64,000 bases of DNA from Hemicordylus capensis (GCF_027244095.1 NC_069662.1:16208501-16272500); one strand, 5' to 3'; positions 33,880 through 46,300 are shown, counted from the stretch's first letter. Notes: a model not told the origin generated them from the sequence alone. Translations and numbers: made by a program.

Positions 33880-33985
33880 TAATAATGTATGTATTATTTC
33901 TCTGTGTAAAACTGCCCTGAGCCATTTTTGGAAGGGCGGTATAGAAATCAAATCAAATCAAATCAATCAATCAACCAATCAGTCA
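33880..33985 (+). mobile_element. LINE 3' tail
   Basis: TGTAAAACTGCCCTGAGCCA then GGGCGGTATAGAAATCAAAT, with (ATCA)n. Confidence 0.6.
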
Positions 33986-34670
33986 ATAATATTGCCATGC
34001 CTTGGACCACCTCTGGTCCCAGGATCAATCCCTGGCTGTCAGTCAGTGGACTATATTTATATTTTTATACCACCTTTCATTAAAACAACCTCAAGGCCAA
34101 AGTCCATTGACCTGCACAACATAAGGCCCAGGGGGGCGGATTTAGCCTTCAGGGACTATTTTACTGGCCCCCAAGTATCCTGCAGCAACACAGGAGCTGG
34201 GAACTGCCTTATAGCGCCATCCTGTTCTTGCATGCTTTCTCAGAAATATGCTCCATGGTCTGCCCAGTGAGGCTTACTCCCATGTAAGCATGCCTAGCAT
34301 TGCAGCCTGAAAGCAAAAACAATTTAGGGAGAAGAGAGGACTTGGCATTTGTTTGGGGCTGGCATTCACTCTAGGGGCCCCACTGATTGAGCAGGGAGGG
34401 ACAGGACCTGTTCTCTGGCCACTATCCTTGGTTTAAACTATGGGTCCATTGACAGGGGGAATAGAGCCACAAGTAACTAATAATATTTAATGTAATAATA
34501 TGCTAAGAATTTGACCTCAGCCCCCGCATACCAAGTTGTGGATGGTTCCGGCCCACCGGGGCATTTGAGTTGTGCAGTCCTGACCAAGATGGACCAGTGT
34601 TCTTCTGACTGACATGAAATGAAGACAGCTTTTTATTTCTTATACCACAAGACCAGGAGAGAAGGGAAGG
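33985..34670. other. Noncoding stretch, no gene seen
   Basis: Possible repeat scraps, but nothing with defined ends and no exon. Confidence 0.35.
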
Positions 34671-34674
34671 CTCA

Positions 34675-34998
34675 AGAGGAGAGCTGGTCTTGTGGTAGCA
34701 AGCATGAATTGTCCCCTTTGCTAACAGGGTACACCCTGGTTTGCATTTGAATGGGAGACGTGTGTGAGCACTGCAAGATATTCCACTTAGGGGATGGGGC
34801 TGCTCTAGGAAGAGCATCTGCCTGCTTGCTTGCCTGCAGAAGGTTCCCAGTTCCCTCCCTGGTAGCCTCTGCAAGATAGGGCTGAGAGAGACTCCTGCCT
34901 GCAACCTTGGAGAAGCTGCTGCCAGTCTGTGAAGACAATACTGAGCTAGAGGGACCCATGGTCTGACTCAGTATCTGGCAGCTTCCTATATATATATC
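34675..34998 (+). mobile_element. 5S rRNA-like SINE
   Basis: GAGCTGGTCTTGTGGTAGCA to GGCAGCTTCCTATATATA. The 5S-like head is slightly altered (GCTAACAGGGTACACCCTGG) and the tail carries an (TA)n end. Confidence 0.78.
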
Positions 34999-35024
34999 CT
35001 ATCACTTTCAGACCAAACGTTTTG

Positions 35025-35190
35025 GTAGCTCAGTAGAAGAGCACATGCTTCAGGGACTGAGCCTGAGATGCAGACAGTCCTAGGTTCATCTCCAGGGAGG
35101 TGATCTCCCCTTCCTGAAACCCCGGAGGAGAGCCACTGCCAGTCACTGCAAAAAAAACTCAGCTAGATGGACCAAGAGTCTGACTCAGCT
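35025..35190 (+). mobile_element. tRNA-like SINE with the shared tail
   Basis: The head TTTTGGTAGCTCAGTAGAAG, with B box TAGGTTCATCTC, runs into the same AGCTAGATGGACCAAGAGTC tail used by the 5S-like SINE. It lies directly after a 5S-like copy. Confidence 0.65.
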
Positions 35191-35191
35191 T

Positions 35192-35275
35192 ATTTGTTTG
35201 TTTGTTTATTCGATTTCTATACCGCTCTTCCAAAAATGGTTCAGGACGGTTTACATAGATAAATAATATGGCAGC
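35192..35275 (-). mobile_element. LINE 3' tail, reverse
   Basis: (TTTG)n then CGATTTCTATACCGCTCTTC and GACGGTTTACATAGATAAAT. Confidence 0.55.
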
Positions 35276-35579
35276 TTCTTGAGTTCCTCATCTTCTGACT
35301 GCAAAAACCCTCACCCATCACTCTTTGATTGCACAGGAACAAGCCAGGTTATTTTTCCTGATCAGTTGGCAAATCACCATGGATTTGGAGTCAGGGGTCC
35401 TGAATTCACAGAGAGGTTTTCAAGATATGTCATGTAGGAGTACAGTTGGGACTCCTGGAACAGTGAAAAGGGTCTGCCATCAGAGAGGAAATAGTTGTCA
35501 ATGTTTGTTTCAATGCCAGGCTTCTGTGCTCTTAACAGCTACACAACAAGCAGAAATCCAGGGTGGTCTGTCCCCCCCG

Positions 35580-35584
35580 ACACA

Positions 35585-35636
<52 letters not shown>
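35580..35636. repeat. (CA)n microsatellite
   Basis: About 26 CA units. It keeps frames open as poly-Thr/His, which are not genes. Confidence 0.95.
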
Positions 35637-35637
<1 letters not shown>

Positions 35638-35752
35638 ACTCACGCATATCCATGTCAGGAACAGGAACAATTGCTGAATTTCTCCTTGTCTTGATACACA
35701 GAAAGACACAAGAAACTCTTCAGAAAAAAAGTTGGCAACTCAGTGGCAGGTA

Positions 35753-36052
35753 GGAGAGCTGGTCTTGTGGTAGCGAGGAGCATGAATTATCCCCTTTGCT
35801 GTGTAGGGTCTGCCCTGGATTGCATTTGAATGAGAGACTACATGTGAGCACTGTAGGATATTCTCCTTAGGGGGTGGGGTGGAGGAATATGCATGCAGCA
35901 GGTTCCAAGTTCCCTCCCTGGCATCTCCAAAATAGGGCTGAGAGAGACTCCTGCCTGTAATCTTGCAGAAGCCGCTGCCAGTCTGTGAAGACAATACTGA
36001 GCTAGATGGACCAATGGTCTGACTCAGTATATGGCAGCTACCCATGTTGTTA
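35753..36052 (+). mobile_element. 5S rRNA-like SINE
   Basis: GAGAGCTGGTCTTGTGGTAG to TATGGCAGCTACCCATG, with the 5S-like GGGTCTGCCCTGG and GAATGAGAGACT blocks. Confidence 0.78.
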
Positions 36053-36054
36053 TG

Positions 36055-36540
36055 AGGAAGAATGTTTAAATGAAAACATACTAAGAGAGTAATCTGGAAC
36101 TTCCCCTGATGAGCAGTGGTATATTACATCATTGGTACGTTACATGAACTGTACATGAGTCAGGACGACCTACTTCTCAGAAGGGAGTAGATTCTAGTGG
36201 TTAGAGCATCAAGCACTACAGGAGTCAAGCTTATGTGGAGGCAAGAGGTGGAATACCTCTGAACGTGTTCTTCCTCGTGTTCAAAAGCTACTAAGAGTCA
36301 TTTCCTAATTGTGCAATGACTTGCTCACATCCCCTGTGAAAACCAATAATATGGTTTAATATAAGCTGCCTCCTGTCCCAGAGACTGGTATGGGAGGTTC
36401 AGCAGAGAGTGGATTTGTGTAAGACTTTTCCTTTTCTCTTCATCTTGCCTGCCTGTGTTCTTCCTCTCCTTTCCCCTCCTTCCTTGTAACTTACCCTCCC
36501 ATTCTCAGTAATTCCACCCGGCCCGGTAGTCAGACTGGGC
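36055..36540 (+). promoter_or_regulatory. Upstream region of the CA IV-like gene
   Basis: Repeat-poor DNA between a SINE and the TATA box. A GC-box-like GACTGGGCGGTG lies at 36533-36544. No other motif can be called with confidence. Confidence 0.35.
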
Positions 36541-36553
36541 GGTGACCTTGATG

Positions 36554-36563
36554 CATATATATC
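36554..36563 (+). promoter_or_regulatory. TATA box of the CA IV-like gene
   Basis: CATATATAT sits about 80-90 bases before a strong splice donor. This spacing suits a short noncoding first exon starting near 36585-36595. Confidence 0.5.
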
Positions 36564-36584
36564 TCTCTAAGAAGACAGGATGCT

Positions 36585-36644
36585 CTCTTGCCACCATCAG
36601 TGTCCCCTTGTCCAGCAGGACAGAAAGAGACGCACACTAGACAG
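36585..36644 (+). other. Probable noncoding first exon of the CA IV-like gene
   Basis: Ends at 36644 with CAG followed by GTGAGTCT, a strong donor. The coding start exon has a splice acceptor (CCCTTTCTGCAG, ending 40287) only 15 bases upstream of its ATG, so an upstream 5' UTR exon is required; this is the best candidate. The start is estimated from the TATA box. Confidence 0.5.
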
Positions 36645-36753
36645 GTGAGTCTACTTGGGACCAGGTGGATGAAGGAAGGAGGGGGACTTGGAGAAAGCAT
36701 ATTTTGCCTCTAGGAGGCACTGGCAAAGACCCAGGGGAGGAAACATCTGGTTG

Positions 36754-36887
36754 GTTTAGGGCAGCAGTTCTCAAACTTGGGACCCCATATGTTGTTGGAC
36801 TACACAGCACCTATCATCCCTGGAAATGATGGGAGTTGTAGTCCAATAATATATGAGGACCCAAGTTGGAGAGCCCCTGGTTTAGAG
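36754..36887. mobile_element. Palindromic hAT MITE
   Basis: 36762-36879. Flanks GTTTAGGG and GTTTAGAG match at seven of eight bases. The arms read CAGCAGTTCTCAAACTTGGG and its inverse. Confidence 0.78.
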
Positions 36888-36889
36888 AA

Positions 36890-38100
36890 TGAAATCAGCC
36901 ACTGTGATTTTACACTCTTCAGTGTCTTGTAATCCTGGTGAGTAAGCCTTGCAGCCTAGTTGCTGCAGATATATTGTGCTGTACTGTGGTTATTTTGAGT
37001 GATGGGAGGAACTTTGGGAAATTTTGCTGAAAAGCAGTATATAAATATTTGTTGTATTCTTAAGGAATGCACTTAACACATGTTCAGAGGTGCACTTGCA
37101 ATGCGCTTCACTAGGAACACAAGAATTGTTCTGCTAGAGTGAAACAAGGACCCAACTAGCCAGTTTCCGACAGTGACCAGCTAGATGTCTCTGAGCATTT
37201 ACTAGCAGTGCAGAGAACCTTCCCTTGCGTTTTTGTTGCCAGTGTCTAGAGTTCAGAGGAACGCTGCCTCAGAACATGGAGGTTCCATTGTGTCTATCAA
37301 AGCTACTGAGAAATCTATCCTCCATGTATTTGTCTGTTTTTGAATCCATCATCTTGTGGTAGTGAGTTCCATCTGATTATTTTATTGTTGTTGTTGTTGG
37401 TTGTTGTTGTTTCTTCTCATGTTTTCCAATGTAGCCCTGGCATTTAAATGGGGTTCCACGGCTTTGCTCTCTCACATATTAAAGCCACTTAAAATGTTGC
37501 AATTTCCTATATACAAACTACTTCTTGCCGTTGCTCTGTATGACAGTCATTCTGGAACCTTTTCACTTTGCACAAACATACCAAGAAACAGCAGCCTATC
37601 ATAGCTTCTCTGAATAGGTGCAATGAAAAAACGCATATGTCATCATGATGTATGATGGTCTACGTGCAATTTTCATGCAACCTCTTTACACAGACATTTC
37701 CAACAAATGTGGCATCATTAGAACATCGGAAGTTGCAGTCTTAACACTGGTTTGGACTTGTTCACTGCCATGTAACTCCATCCTCTCTGACATTTCACAG
37801 ACAAAACCAGAGGCATGCTTGCAACATCTACAGCTCTCTCCAGCACCACTGTTACAAATAACTGAAAAGTCGGCCATCCCTTCGGCTTGCAATTCATGTA
37901 CTTGTCTAAAGTTTAAAGTTTAAAGCCAGGAGGGTTTGGTTAAAGATGTAGTAGGACAGGGATTCCCAACAGGGGTGCTCTTACTCCTGGGGTACTTGAA
38001 GGACTCCCAGGAGGAGAGGACCGCCAACTTGAAGCTGACACTTTCTCGACAATGTCAAGGATGGTGAAGACATGCTGAAAGTCACCATACCCCTCCCCTC
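36890..38100. other. Intronic stretch, no gene seen
   Basis: In the first intron of the CA IV-like gene. (GTT)n near 37385-37410. Open frames near 37645-37923 lack conserved motifs. Confidence 0.4.
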
Positions 38101-38106
38101 AGCCTA

Positions 38107-38425
38107 TGGGAGGAGAACTGGTCTTGTGGTAGCAAGCATGACTTGTCTCCTTTGCTAAGCAGGGTCTGCCCTGGTTGAATTTGGATGGGAGACTACATGT
38201 GTGAGCACCGTAAGAGACCCTCCTTAGGGGATTGAGCTGCTCTGGGAAGAGCATATGTATGCAGGCATGCAGAAGGTTCCAAGTTCCCTCCCTGGCATCT
38301 CCAAAATAGGGCTGAGAGAGACTCCTGCCTGCAATCTTGGAGAAGCTGCTGCCAGTCTGTGTAGACAATCCTGAGCTAGATGGACCAATGGTCCATCTCG
38401 GTGTATGGCAGCTTCCTATGTTCCT
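38107..38425 (+). mobile_element. 5S rRNA-like SINE
   Basis: GAGAACTGGTCTTGTGGTAG to TATGGCAGCTTCCTATG. The 5S-like TGAATTTGGATGGGAGACTA block is the closest of all copies to the 5S rRNA TTGGATGGGAGAC. Confidence 0.8.
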
Positions 38426-38434
38426 GACTGACAG

Positions 38435-38640
38435 GCTTCAGAAAATCAGCACTGAGTACTCCTATGGAAATGTGTCCCATTAATTTCAGTATGACTGCCT
38501 ATGGGTAACTTAGTGTGTATGTGAGCCAGTGACTATAGCAGCCTGTGTCTCATAACTGTGACACTTAAATTTGTGTGTGCATTCTGAAGGTCTATGACAG
38601 AAGGGACACACTTGTTAAAAAAAAAAAGGTTGGGGACCCC
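38435..38640. repeat. Single-arm relative of the 6780-7125 repeat
   Basis: Shares CCCATTAATTTCAGTATGAC, GGTAACTTA and GTGAGCCAGTGACT with the repeat at 6780-7125, but without the inverted second arm. Ends in an A run near 38617. Confidence 0.5.
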
Positions 38641-38949
38641 TGTACTAGGAGAACCTAATTGCTCCACAGCAATCTGTCAATCGTTCAAAATGTACTCCAG
38701 CAGCTGCAGTGCATTGAAATGGGAGGCAATGTGCATGCCTGGTTGCAAGAGATGATGCATCTGCTGCCCTCTCTGAGATTTAACTTCTAGAGACCCTAAG
38801 AAGGCAGTGGAGCCCTGAAGAACAACAATGCTAGCAACCCCCCCTAACCATGTTAACAAGACATCCCCCAAAGGCAAAAAAACGACAAAGCAGGAATAGC
38901 GATGCACCAGGCAGGGCCAGGTACCTGAAAATAGGGAGAGCTGGAGCAC

Positions 38950-39135
38950 CTCCGGGAAGGACCGTATCTCAATGGCAGAGCATCGGATTTGTAGGTAGAA
39001 GGTCCCTGACCCATCCCTGGTATCTCCAGGTAGGCTGGAAAAGCCGTTGGAGAGCCCTGGAGAACCACTGCTTGTCTGTGCAGGCAATAATGGGCTAGAT
39101 GAACGGCCTGACTCAGCACAAAGCAGCCTCCTATA
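38950..39135 (+). mobile_element. tRNA-like SINE with the shared tail
   Basis: GTATCTCAATGGCAGAGCAT head, CATCCCTGGTATCTCCAGGT, and tail GGGCTAGATGAACGGCCTGA. Confidence 0.6.
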
Positions 39136-39539
39136 AAACCATCTGTAAATTACACCACACACACACACACAACCATTAATGGATCCAACTTTAATTATAC
39201 CAGCCCTGTTCCAATTCCAGGCAACAAGGGCACGCAGGAAGGGGTGGCTTTTGGCAGCCAGAGTTAGACGTTTAATTAGCTGTGAGGTTTCGGCATCAGT
39301 TTCTTGGCATTCAGTTTGTTTCCACGTGTGTCGCTCTTTTGTGTAGCACTTCCTCACCCCACAGCCTATGTGAATATAATCTCGCCATGGTATGGGGCAG
39401 CAGCCACATACAAGAAGTTCCAATCACATCAGAGTGCTTTAAAAATAATGATAATAAGTTTCTAGACCTCCTAGTTGCTGGGGGTGGGTTTCTAAGATCT
39501 GCCCGCCCTCGGGGGGCAGAGGAGTTGCAGGGGTGATTT

Positions 39540-40197
39540 TGTAGGTTCCCCTCTCCACTCAGTGCAGGGAGATTCAGGACTGACAAAAGGAAGAACTTCA
39601 TTACACCAGACAGAGTTAAACTATTTAATTCGCTGCCTCTGGATGCCATGGTGGCCACCAATCCAGATGGTTTTAAAAGAGGATTAGGCAGATTCATGGA
39701 GGGCAGGGCTACCAGCAGCTAATAGCCTTGGTCACTATTGACTTCCATCAGGATCAGAGGGGGCATTCTCTGAACAGCAGGTGCTCGGGAGCACCAAGAG
39801 AGGCAACGGACGCCTTCTTTCCTCTGCTTGCAAGCTTCTCTAGTGTACTAGGTTGGCTGCTGTGTGTGGCAGCCTGGACTGGATGGGAAATATGTTTTCA
39901 CTTCCTCCATAACTTCATGGAGGAGAGGTCTATCAATGGCTACTAGTCGGAGGGCTATAGGCCACGTCCAGCCTCAAAGGCAGGATGCCTCTGAGTACCA
40001 GTTTCAGGGGAATAACAGCAAGAGAGAGGGCATGCCCTCAACTCCTTCCTGTGGCTTCCAGCGGCATCTGGTGGGCCACTGTCTGAAACAGGATGCTGGA
40101 CTAGATGGGCCTTGGGCCTGATCCAGCCAGGCTGTTCTGATGTTCTTATGGGCCTTGGGCCTGATCCAGCAGAGCTGTTCTTATGTTCGTATGTACT
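39540..40197 (+). mobile_element. CR1 LINE 3' end
   Basis: 5'-truncated CR1 with readable protein-like blocks (CTATTTAATTCGCTGCC gives LFNSL), a 3' UTR matching 28330-28965 from about 39920, and tandem ends GGGCCTTGGGCCTGATCCAG and TTCTTATG. The last 60 bp are duplicated. It ends about 90 bp before the acceptor of the CA start exon. Confidence 0.78.
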
Positions 40198-40302
40198 CTT
40201 AAACAAGTAATTCTGGATTCTGATATTGCTTGCTCAAGCATTGCCTTGTTTAACCTACTTTCTCCTTCTCCTTCTCCCTTTCTGCAGCTGACCCCGCACA
40301 AC

Positions 40303-40378
40303 ATGGCTCTCATGTGGGTCCAAGGAGCCATCACGGTGACCTTTCTCCTCTCAGGAGGATGCTATGCCAGCTCAGAAG
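40303..40378 (+). CDS. CA IV-like exon 1: signal peptide
   Basis: Encodes MALMWVQGAITVTFLLSGGC and five more residues. The core is hydrophobic and ASS suits signal cleavage. The ATG follows ACAAC; the donor is GGTAACA. The acceptor TTTCTGCAG lies 15 bases upstream, so a 5' UTR exon precedes it. Confidence 0.85.
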
Positions 40379-43300
40379 GTAACACCATGGTGCTCACCCC
40401 CACATCTGAAAGGACTCAGTGTTGCTAGTGGAGGAAGGGGGTGAAAGAAGCCCTTGTGGTGGAATTGCACCCTCCCCTTGATTGGATTGGGCCTCTCTTC
40501 TCTAAGCTCACTCCATTTCTCCTTCTTCTCATTGTAGGTGCTTGGTGCTATAATGACCACCACTGTGGTAAGAAAAACTACAATCCTTCTTTTCACTCCT
40601 AGATTCCAAACAAGGCTTAATTGAGCCAGGGCAACGCAGACCAGAAACTATTTGCAATTCCAAAGCTCCAGTATGTATAAAATGTGTCTCTGAACATGTA
40701 CAAAGTGCCCTAAATAACAACCCCCTGAGTTGTTGGAAATTCTCTGTGGTGAGAGAATCCCTTTCTCATTATAGCAGAGTGCACAGAGGCACAACACAGC
40801 GGAAATTTCGTTAAGCATGCGTGTGTGCTGAGAGTAAAGTAACTTGGAGCCAATTCATAGTGTCAAATCAATATAAAAGGCATTTATTAAGGAACTCCAT
40901 TCTAGATAGGAAAGTGAGGATTTAGGATCTCTAATTATCTATATAGCTGGATGCAGATGGATTCTGCATCCTCTCTGCACATATGGTGCAGGGAGAGAAG
41001 CTTGCCATGTTGCAAGGTAGACAGGCAGGTAGGAGGAGAGAGAGGAAGGAAGTTGAATCCCTAAAAGTAGCAATCTACATTTCAAAGGGATAGCATCAGA
41101 GCAGTGGAGAAGTGATGACAAATGTCTTGTCCCTCTAGCCCCTCTGACTTACTAGTCTGTCCTCCACTGTCTGAGGCAAAGAGATAGCGCAAAGTCCTTT
41201 AACTTCCAACATGAGTAACCATGGTGGAGCATCTGCTTTGCATGCAGAAGGGTTCCAGGTTCGATCTCTGGCAGCATCTCCAGGTAGGGCTGGGAAAGAC
41301 GCCTGTCTGAACTTTTGGAGAGCTGATGCCAGTCAGTGTAGACAATATTGAGCTAGACGGACCAAAAAGTCTGACTCAGTTTAAGGGAGCTTCCTATGAT
41401 AACCACTTACCCATATGCTTCTGGAGAGGAGAGGAGAGGTGGTCCTGTGGTAGCAAGCATGACTTGTCCCCTTAGCTAAGCAGGGTCCACCCTGGTTGCA
41501 TATGAATGGGAGACTACATGTGTGAGCACTGTAAGATATTCCCCTCAGGGGATGAAGCTGCTCTGGGAAGAACAGAAGGTTTCAAGTTCCCTCCCTGGCT
41601 TCTCCAAGATAGGGCTGAGAGAGATTCCTGCCAGCAACCTTGGAAAAGCTGCTGCCAGTCTGTGAAGACAATACTGAGCTAGATGGACCTATTGACTCAG
41701 TATATGGCAGCTTCCTATGTTCCTATGTTCCTATGTTCCGGGACTAGGCTGGCACCTCTTGTTAGGAATAAAGCTGGGCTAATTATCATGCTAACTCCTC
41801 CCTTCTTGTTCTTGGGCTCTCCTTCTCTTCTTTGCAAGGACCGGAAACTTGGCATTCCATCGGTCACTGTAATGGGAAGAAACAGTCCCCCATCGACATT
41901 GTCACTTCTGAATGCATCCACAACTCCAGGTTGGGCCCTGTGACCCTCACTGGCTATGACGACAGCAAAAAACTGCTAGAAATGAAGAACAATGGGAAAA
42001 CAGGTGAGCATGTGATCTTTTCATTTAATTAAATAAAAAAGCAAGGTTGGTTTCTAGTCCTTAAGGTAGCAGGGGGAAAGTTGGGAAACAAGAAGGCACT
42101 TCACAAAGCAAAAAAAAAAAGGGAGTACTTACCAGGTGAAGCTAGCAAGCTTTGGGGGGGCTATAGCAGCTTTTCATCCATCCCTGCCGTGCCATTTCTG
42201 ACAAAAAAAGTGGATCCCCCCATACTTTTGTGATATTTGTTTACAGAAGTTGTTAATATAGTCCAGGGTTTCCCATATTTCTGATAGTGAAGTACAACTT
42301 AACTCATCCATGCCCAAAATGTGTATTTAACTAAGTTTATTTGGATCAAGGTCCTTGGCCTTTGCCATTGGTTAATGCACTACCGTGTGTGCACCAATAG
42401 GATTCACACACCATCGAATGTTCCCTCCGTTGCTTCTGCAGACCACACTCCTTTAAAGCAGAGGTTCTCTCAACCTTGGCTCCCCAGAGGTTCTTGGACT
42501 ACAGCTCTCAACATGCCCAGCCTAAAGACATGGCCAGCTAGGTACAATGGGAGCTGTAATCCAGCAACATTTGGGGACCCAAGATGGAGAACCCCTGCCT
42601 TTAAACCTTTTTAGAATAGAAAACTGGGAAGTAGATACAAACCTTTAACTTTGTTTTTATGGGCTCAGTGTATGAACTAAATTGTGCCTAGTGAAATAAC
42701 TGGTTCCTGTCACAGTGACGAAGGCTGCGAAAGTCGGGGAGGGTTCTTGGTGACGAATTCTGGACCTTTGGGACTTCATAGAAATGTGTCTATGAATGGT
42801 TCTCCCTTTTTGCCTGCAGTTGAGATAGAACTGGGTGAGGGCCTCCACCTCCATGGCTATGGCCTTTCAGGGACGTACACAGCCAAAGCCTTTCACCTCC
42901 ACTGGGGAAACGGTTTCTCCAGGCCAGGAGCCGAGCATTATGTTAATGGCAAACGGTACTCCATGGAGGTAAGGATCTATTTCCCCATCCCAGTGAGTTG
43001 GAGCAGAATAATAATTAGGCACAACTAATACTAGGCACAGCCACCTAATAGCACTGCGGGGGAGTAACTTGCCTAGGGACCAAGAGGTTGCTGGTTCGAA
43101 TCCCTGCTGGTGTGTTTCACAGACGATGGGAAACTCCTATAGACAATGGGAAACACAGCAGAGATATAGGAAGATGCTGAAAGGCATCATCTCATACTGC
43201 GAGGGAGGAGGCAATGGTAACCCCCTCCTGTATTCTACCAAAGACAACCACAGGGCTCTGTGGTCTCCAGAAGTCGACATCGACTCGATGGCACAACTTT

Positions 43301-46300
43301 ACCTTTACCTTAATACTAGGCACAAGAATTACTATTATTACTATGATTTATAGGCCACTTTTCAACAACAGCAAAAAGTTCTCAAAGTGAACTTTTACAT
43401 AGGGGGAAACAGTAAGATGGTTCCCTGTCCCCAAAGGGCTCACAGACATTTAAAGCAGGAAGACGGAGAGAGGGAGAGACTAAAGCACCAACAGCCACTG
43501 GAAGGATGCTGTGCTGGGGCTGGACAGGACCAGCTGCTCTCCCTGCTGCTAAATATGAGAGAATCGCCACTTTGGAAGGTGCCTCTTTGTCCAGTTGCCA
43601 GGTTGCCAGATCTGAAGCCTGCATGGGTCCCCTATGCCTTTATGAGTGGCGTGACCACCCGCTACAGCTTCAGTGCTTGCAGCAACACTGTTGCAACATC
43701 TGAAGTCCTCTTAATTTGTGCTAGAACGATGCCATAAAGTGGTCATAAAGAGCAGCATTCCTCCGAGCACATGTTTTCCTTTGCTGACTAACAATGTAGC
43801 CTCCACATATTTTGAGTCAGTATGTAGGGCTCCCAAGACAGAGAGCATTTTGGAAGTCAGAGGGCAGGCCCCAGGATAGGGGGAGGCAGGCAGGAGACCT
43901 ATCTTTGCCTTGAGCCCCACCTCCCCGCAAGAAAGAGCAGAGTGGATCAGCGGAGAGATCCCAAATTAATTGTATTTCGCTCTCTTTTTGCTTCTTTCCT
44001 CAGTTACACATTGTGCATACTAAAAACAACATGAACATCTCAGAGGCCTTGAAGGACCCAGAAGGAATTGCTGTTCTGGGATTCTTTCTGGATGTAAGGA
44101 GCGGAGATCAAGATCTGCATGTTTTTTGTCTTACAAATTTATATCTGTTTGATAGCCCATTAGCCACCCTGGCTCCCCACAAAGAATGCTGGGAATTATC
44201 ATTTGGTGATCCTTGCTGCCTCTCTCACACAGAACTACAATTCCCAGAGTTCCCTGGAAAGATGTAATAAAGGTTAAACAGTTTAAGTTTGTAATATATA
44301 GAAGAGATGTGCCATATTCTGTACAGGTGGTAGGCCTTTCTGTACAGTAATGTATGCCTTTCTTCAAAAAGTTTTTCTGTTGAAGCAATATTGTGTTTTC
44401 TTAGCATTCAAACTCATACAGGTGAAACTCGAAAAATTAGAATATCGTGCAAAAGTTCATTAGTTTCAGTAATGCAAATTAAAAGGTGAAACTGATATAT
44501 GAGATAGATGCATTACATGCAAAGCGAGATAAGTCAAGCCTTAATTTGTTATAATTGTGATGATCATGGCGTACAGCTCATGAGAACCCCAAATCCACAA
44601 TCCTAGAAAATTAGAATATTGTGAAAAGGTTCAACAGTCTAGGCTCCAGGTGTCCCACTCCAATCAGCTAATCAATCCATAACACCTGCAAAGGGTTCCT
44701 GAGCCTTTCAATGGTCTCTCAGTCTGGTTCATTAGGAATCACAATCATGGGAAAGACTGCTGACTTGACAGTTGTGCAGAAAACCATCACTGACACCCTC
44801 CATAAGGAGGGAAAGCCTCAAAAGGTAATTGCAAAAGAAGTTGGATGTTCCCAAAGTGCTGTATCAAAGCACATTAATAGAAAGTTATGTGGAAGGGGAA
44901 AGTGTGGAAGAAAAAGGTGCACAAGCAGCAGGGATGACCGCAGCCTGGAGAGGATTGTCAGGAAAAGGCCATTCAAAAGTGTTGGGACTTTCACAAGAAG
45001 TGGACTGAGGCTGGAGTTAGTTCATCAAGAGCCACCACACACAAACGGATCCTGGACATGGGCTTCAAATGTCGTATTCCTCTTGTCAAGCCGCTCCTGA
45101 ACAACAAACAACGTCAGAAGCATCTTACCTGGGCTCAAGAAAATAATAGCAATAGCAATAGCAATAGCACTTACATTTATATACCGCTCTATAGCCGGAG
45201 CTCTCTAAGCGGTTTACAATGATTTAGCATATTGCCCCCAACATTCTGGGTACTCATTTTACCGACCTCGGAAGGATGGAAGGCTGAGTCAACCTTGAGC
45301 CCCTGGTCAGGATCGAACTTGTAACCTTCTGGTTACAGGGCGGCAGTTTTACCACTGCGCCACCAGGGGCTCTAAGAACTGGTCTGTTGCTCAGTGGTCC
45401 AAAGTCCTCTTTTCTGATGAGAGCAACTTTTGCATCTCATTTGGAAACCAAGGACCCAGAGTCTGGAGGAAGAATGGAGAGGCACACAATGCAAGATGCT
45501 TGAAGTCCAGTGTGAAGTTTCCACAGTCTGTGTTGATTTGGGGAGCCATGTCATCTGCTGGTGTTGGTCCACTGTGCTTCATTAAGTCCAGGGTCAACGC
45601 AGCCGTCTATCAGGAGATTTTGGAGCACTTCATGCTTCCTTCCGCAGACAAGCTGTATGGGGATGCTGACTTCATTTTCCAGCAGGACTTGGCACCTGCC
45701 CACACTGCCAAAAGTACCAAAACCTGGTTCAATGACCATGGGATTACTGTGCTTGATTGGCCAGCAAACTCGCCTGACCTGAACCCCATAGAGAATCTAT
45801 GGGGCATTGCCAAGAGAAGGATGAGAGACATGAGACCAAACAATGCAGAAGAGCTGAAGGCCGCTATTGCAGCATCCTGGTCTTCCATAACACCTCAGCC
45901 GTGCCACAGACAGATAGCATCCATGCCACGCCGCATTGAGGCAGTAATTGCTGCAAAAGGGGCCCAAACCAAGTACTGAATACATATGCATGCTTACACT
46001 TTTCAGAGGTCCGATATTGTTCTATTTACAATCCTTGTTTTATTGGTTTCATGTAATATTCTAATTTTCTGGGATAGTGGATTTGGGGTTCTCATGAGCT
46101 GTATGCCATGATCATCACAATTATAACAAATTAAGGCTTGACTTATCTCGCTTTGCATGTAATGCGTCTGTCTCATATATCAGTTTCACCTTTTAATTTG
46201 CATTACTGAAATTAATGGACTTTTGCACGATATTCTAATTTTTTGAGTTTCACCTGTACATTCATTGTAACTGTGAGTTTTGTATAGAATGCAGTTCCAG

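Noticed and set aside
35495-35677. Poly-Thr/His frame
   Set aside because: (CA)n microsatellite.
41218-41290. Possible functional tRNA-Ala gene
   Set aside because: It lacks a full cloverleaf and runs into a SINE tail; other copies have the same structure.
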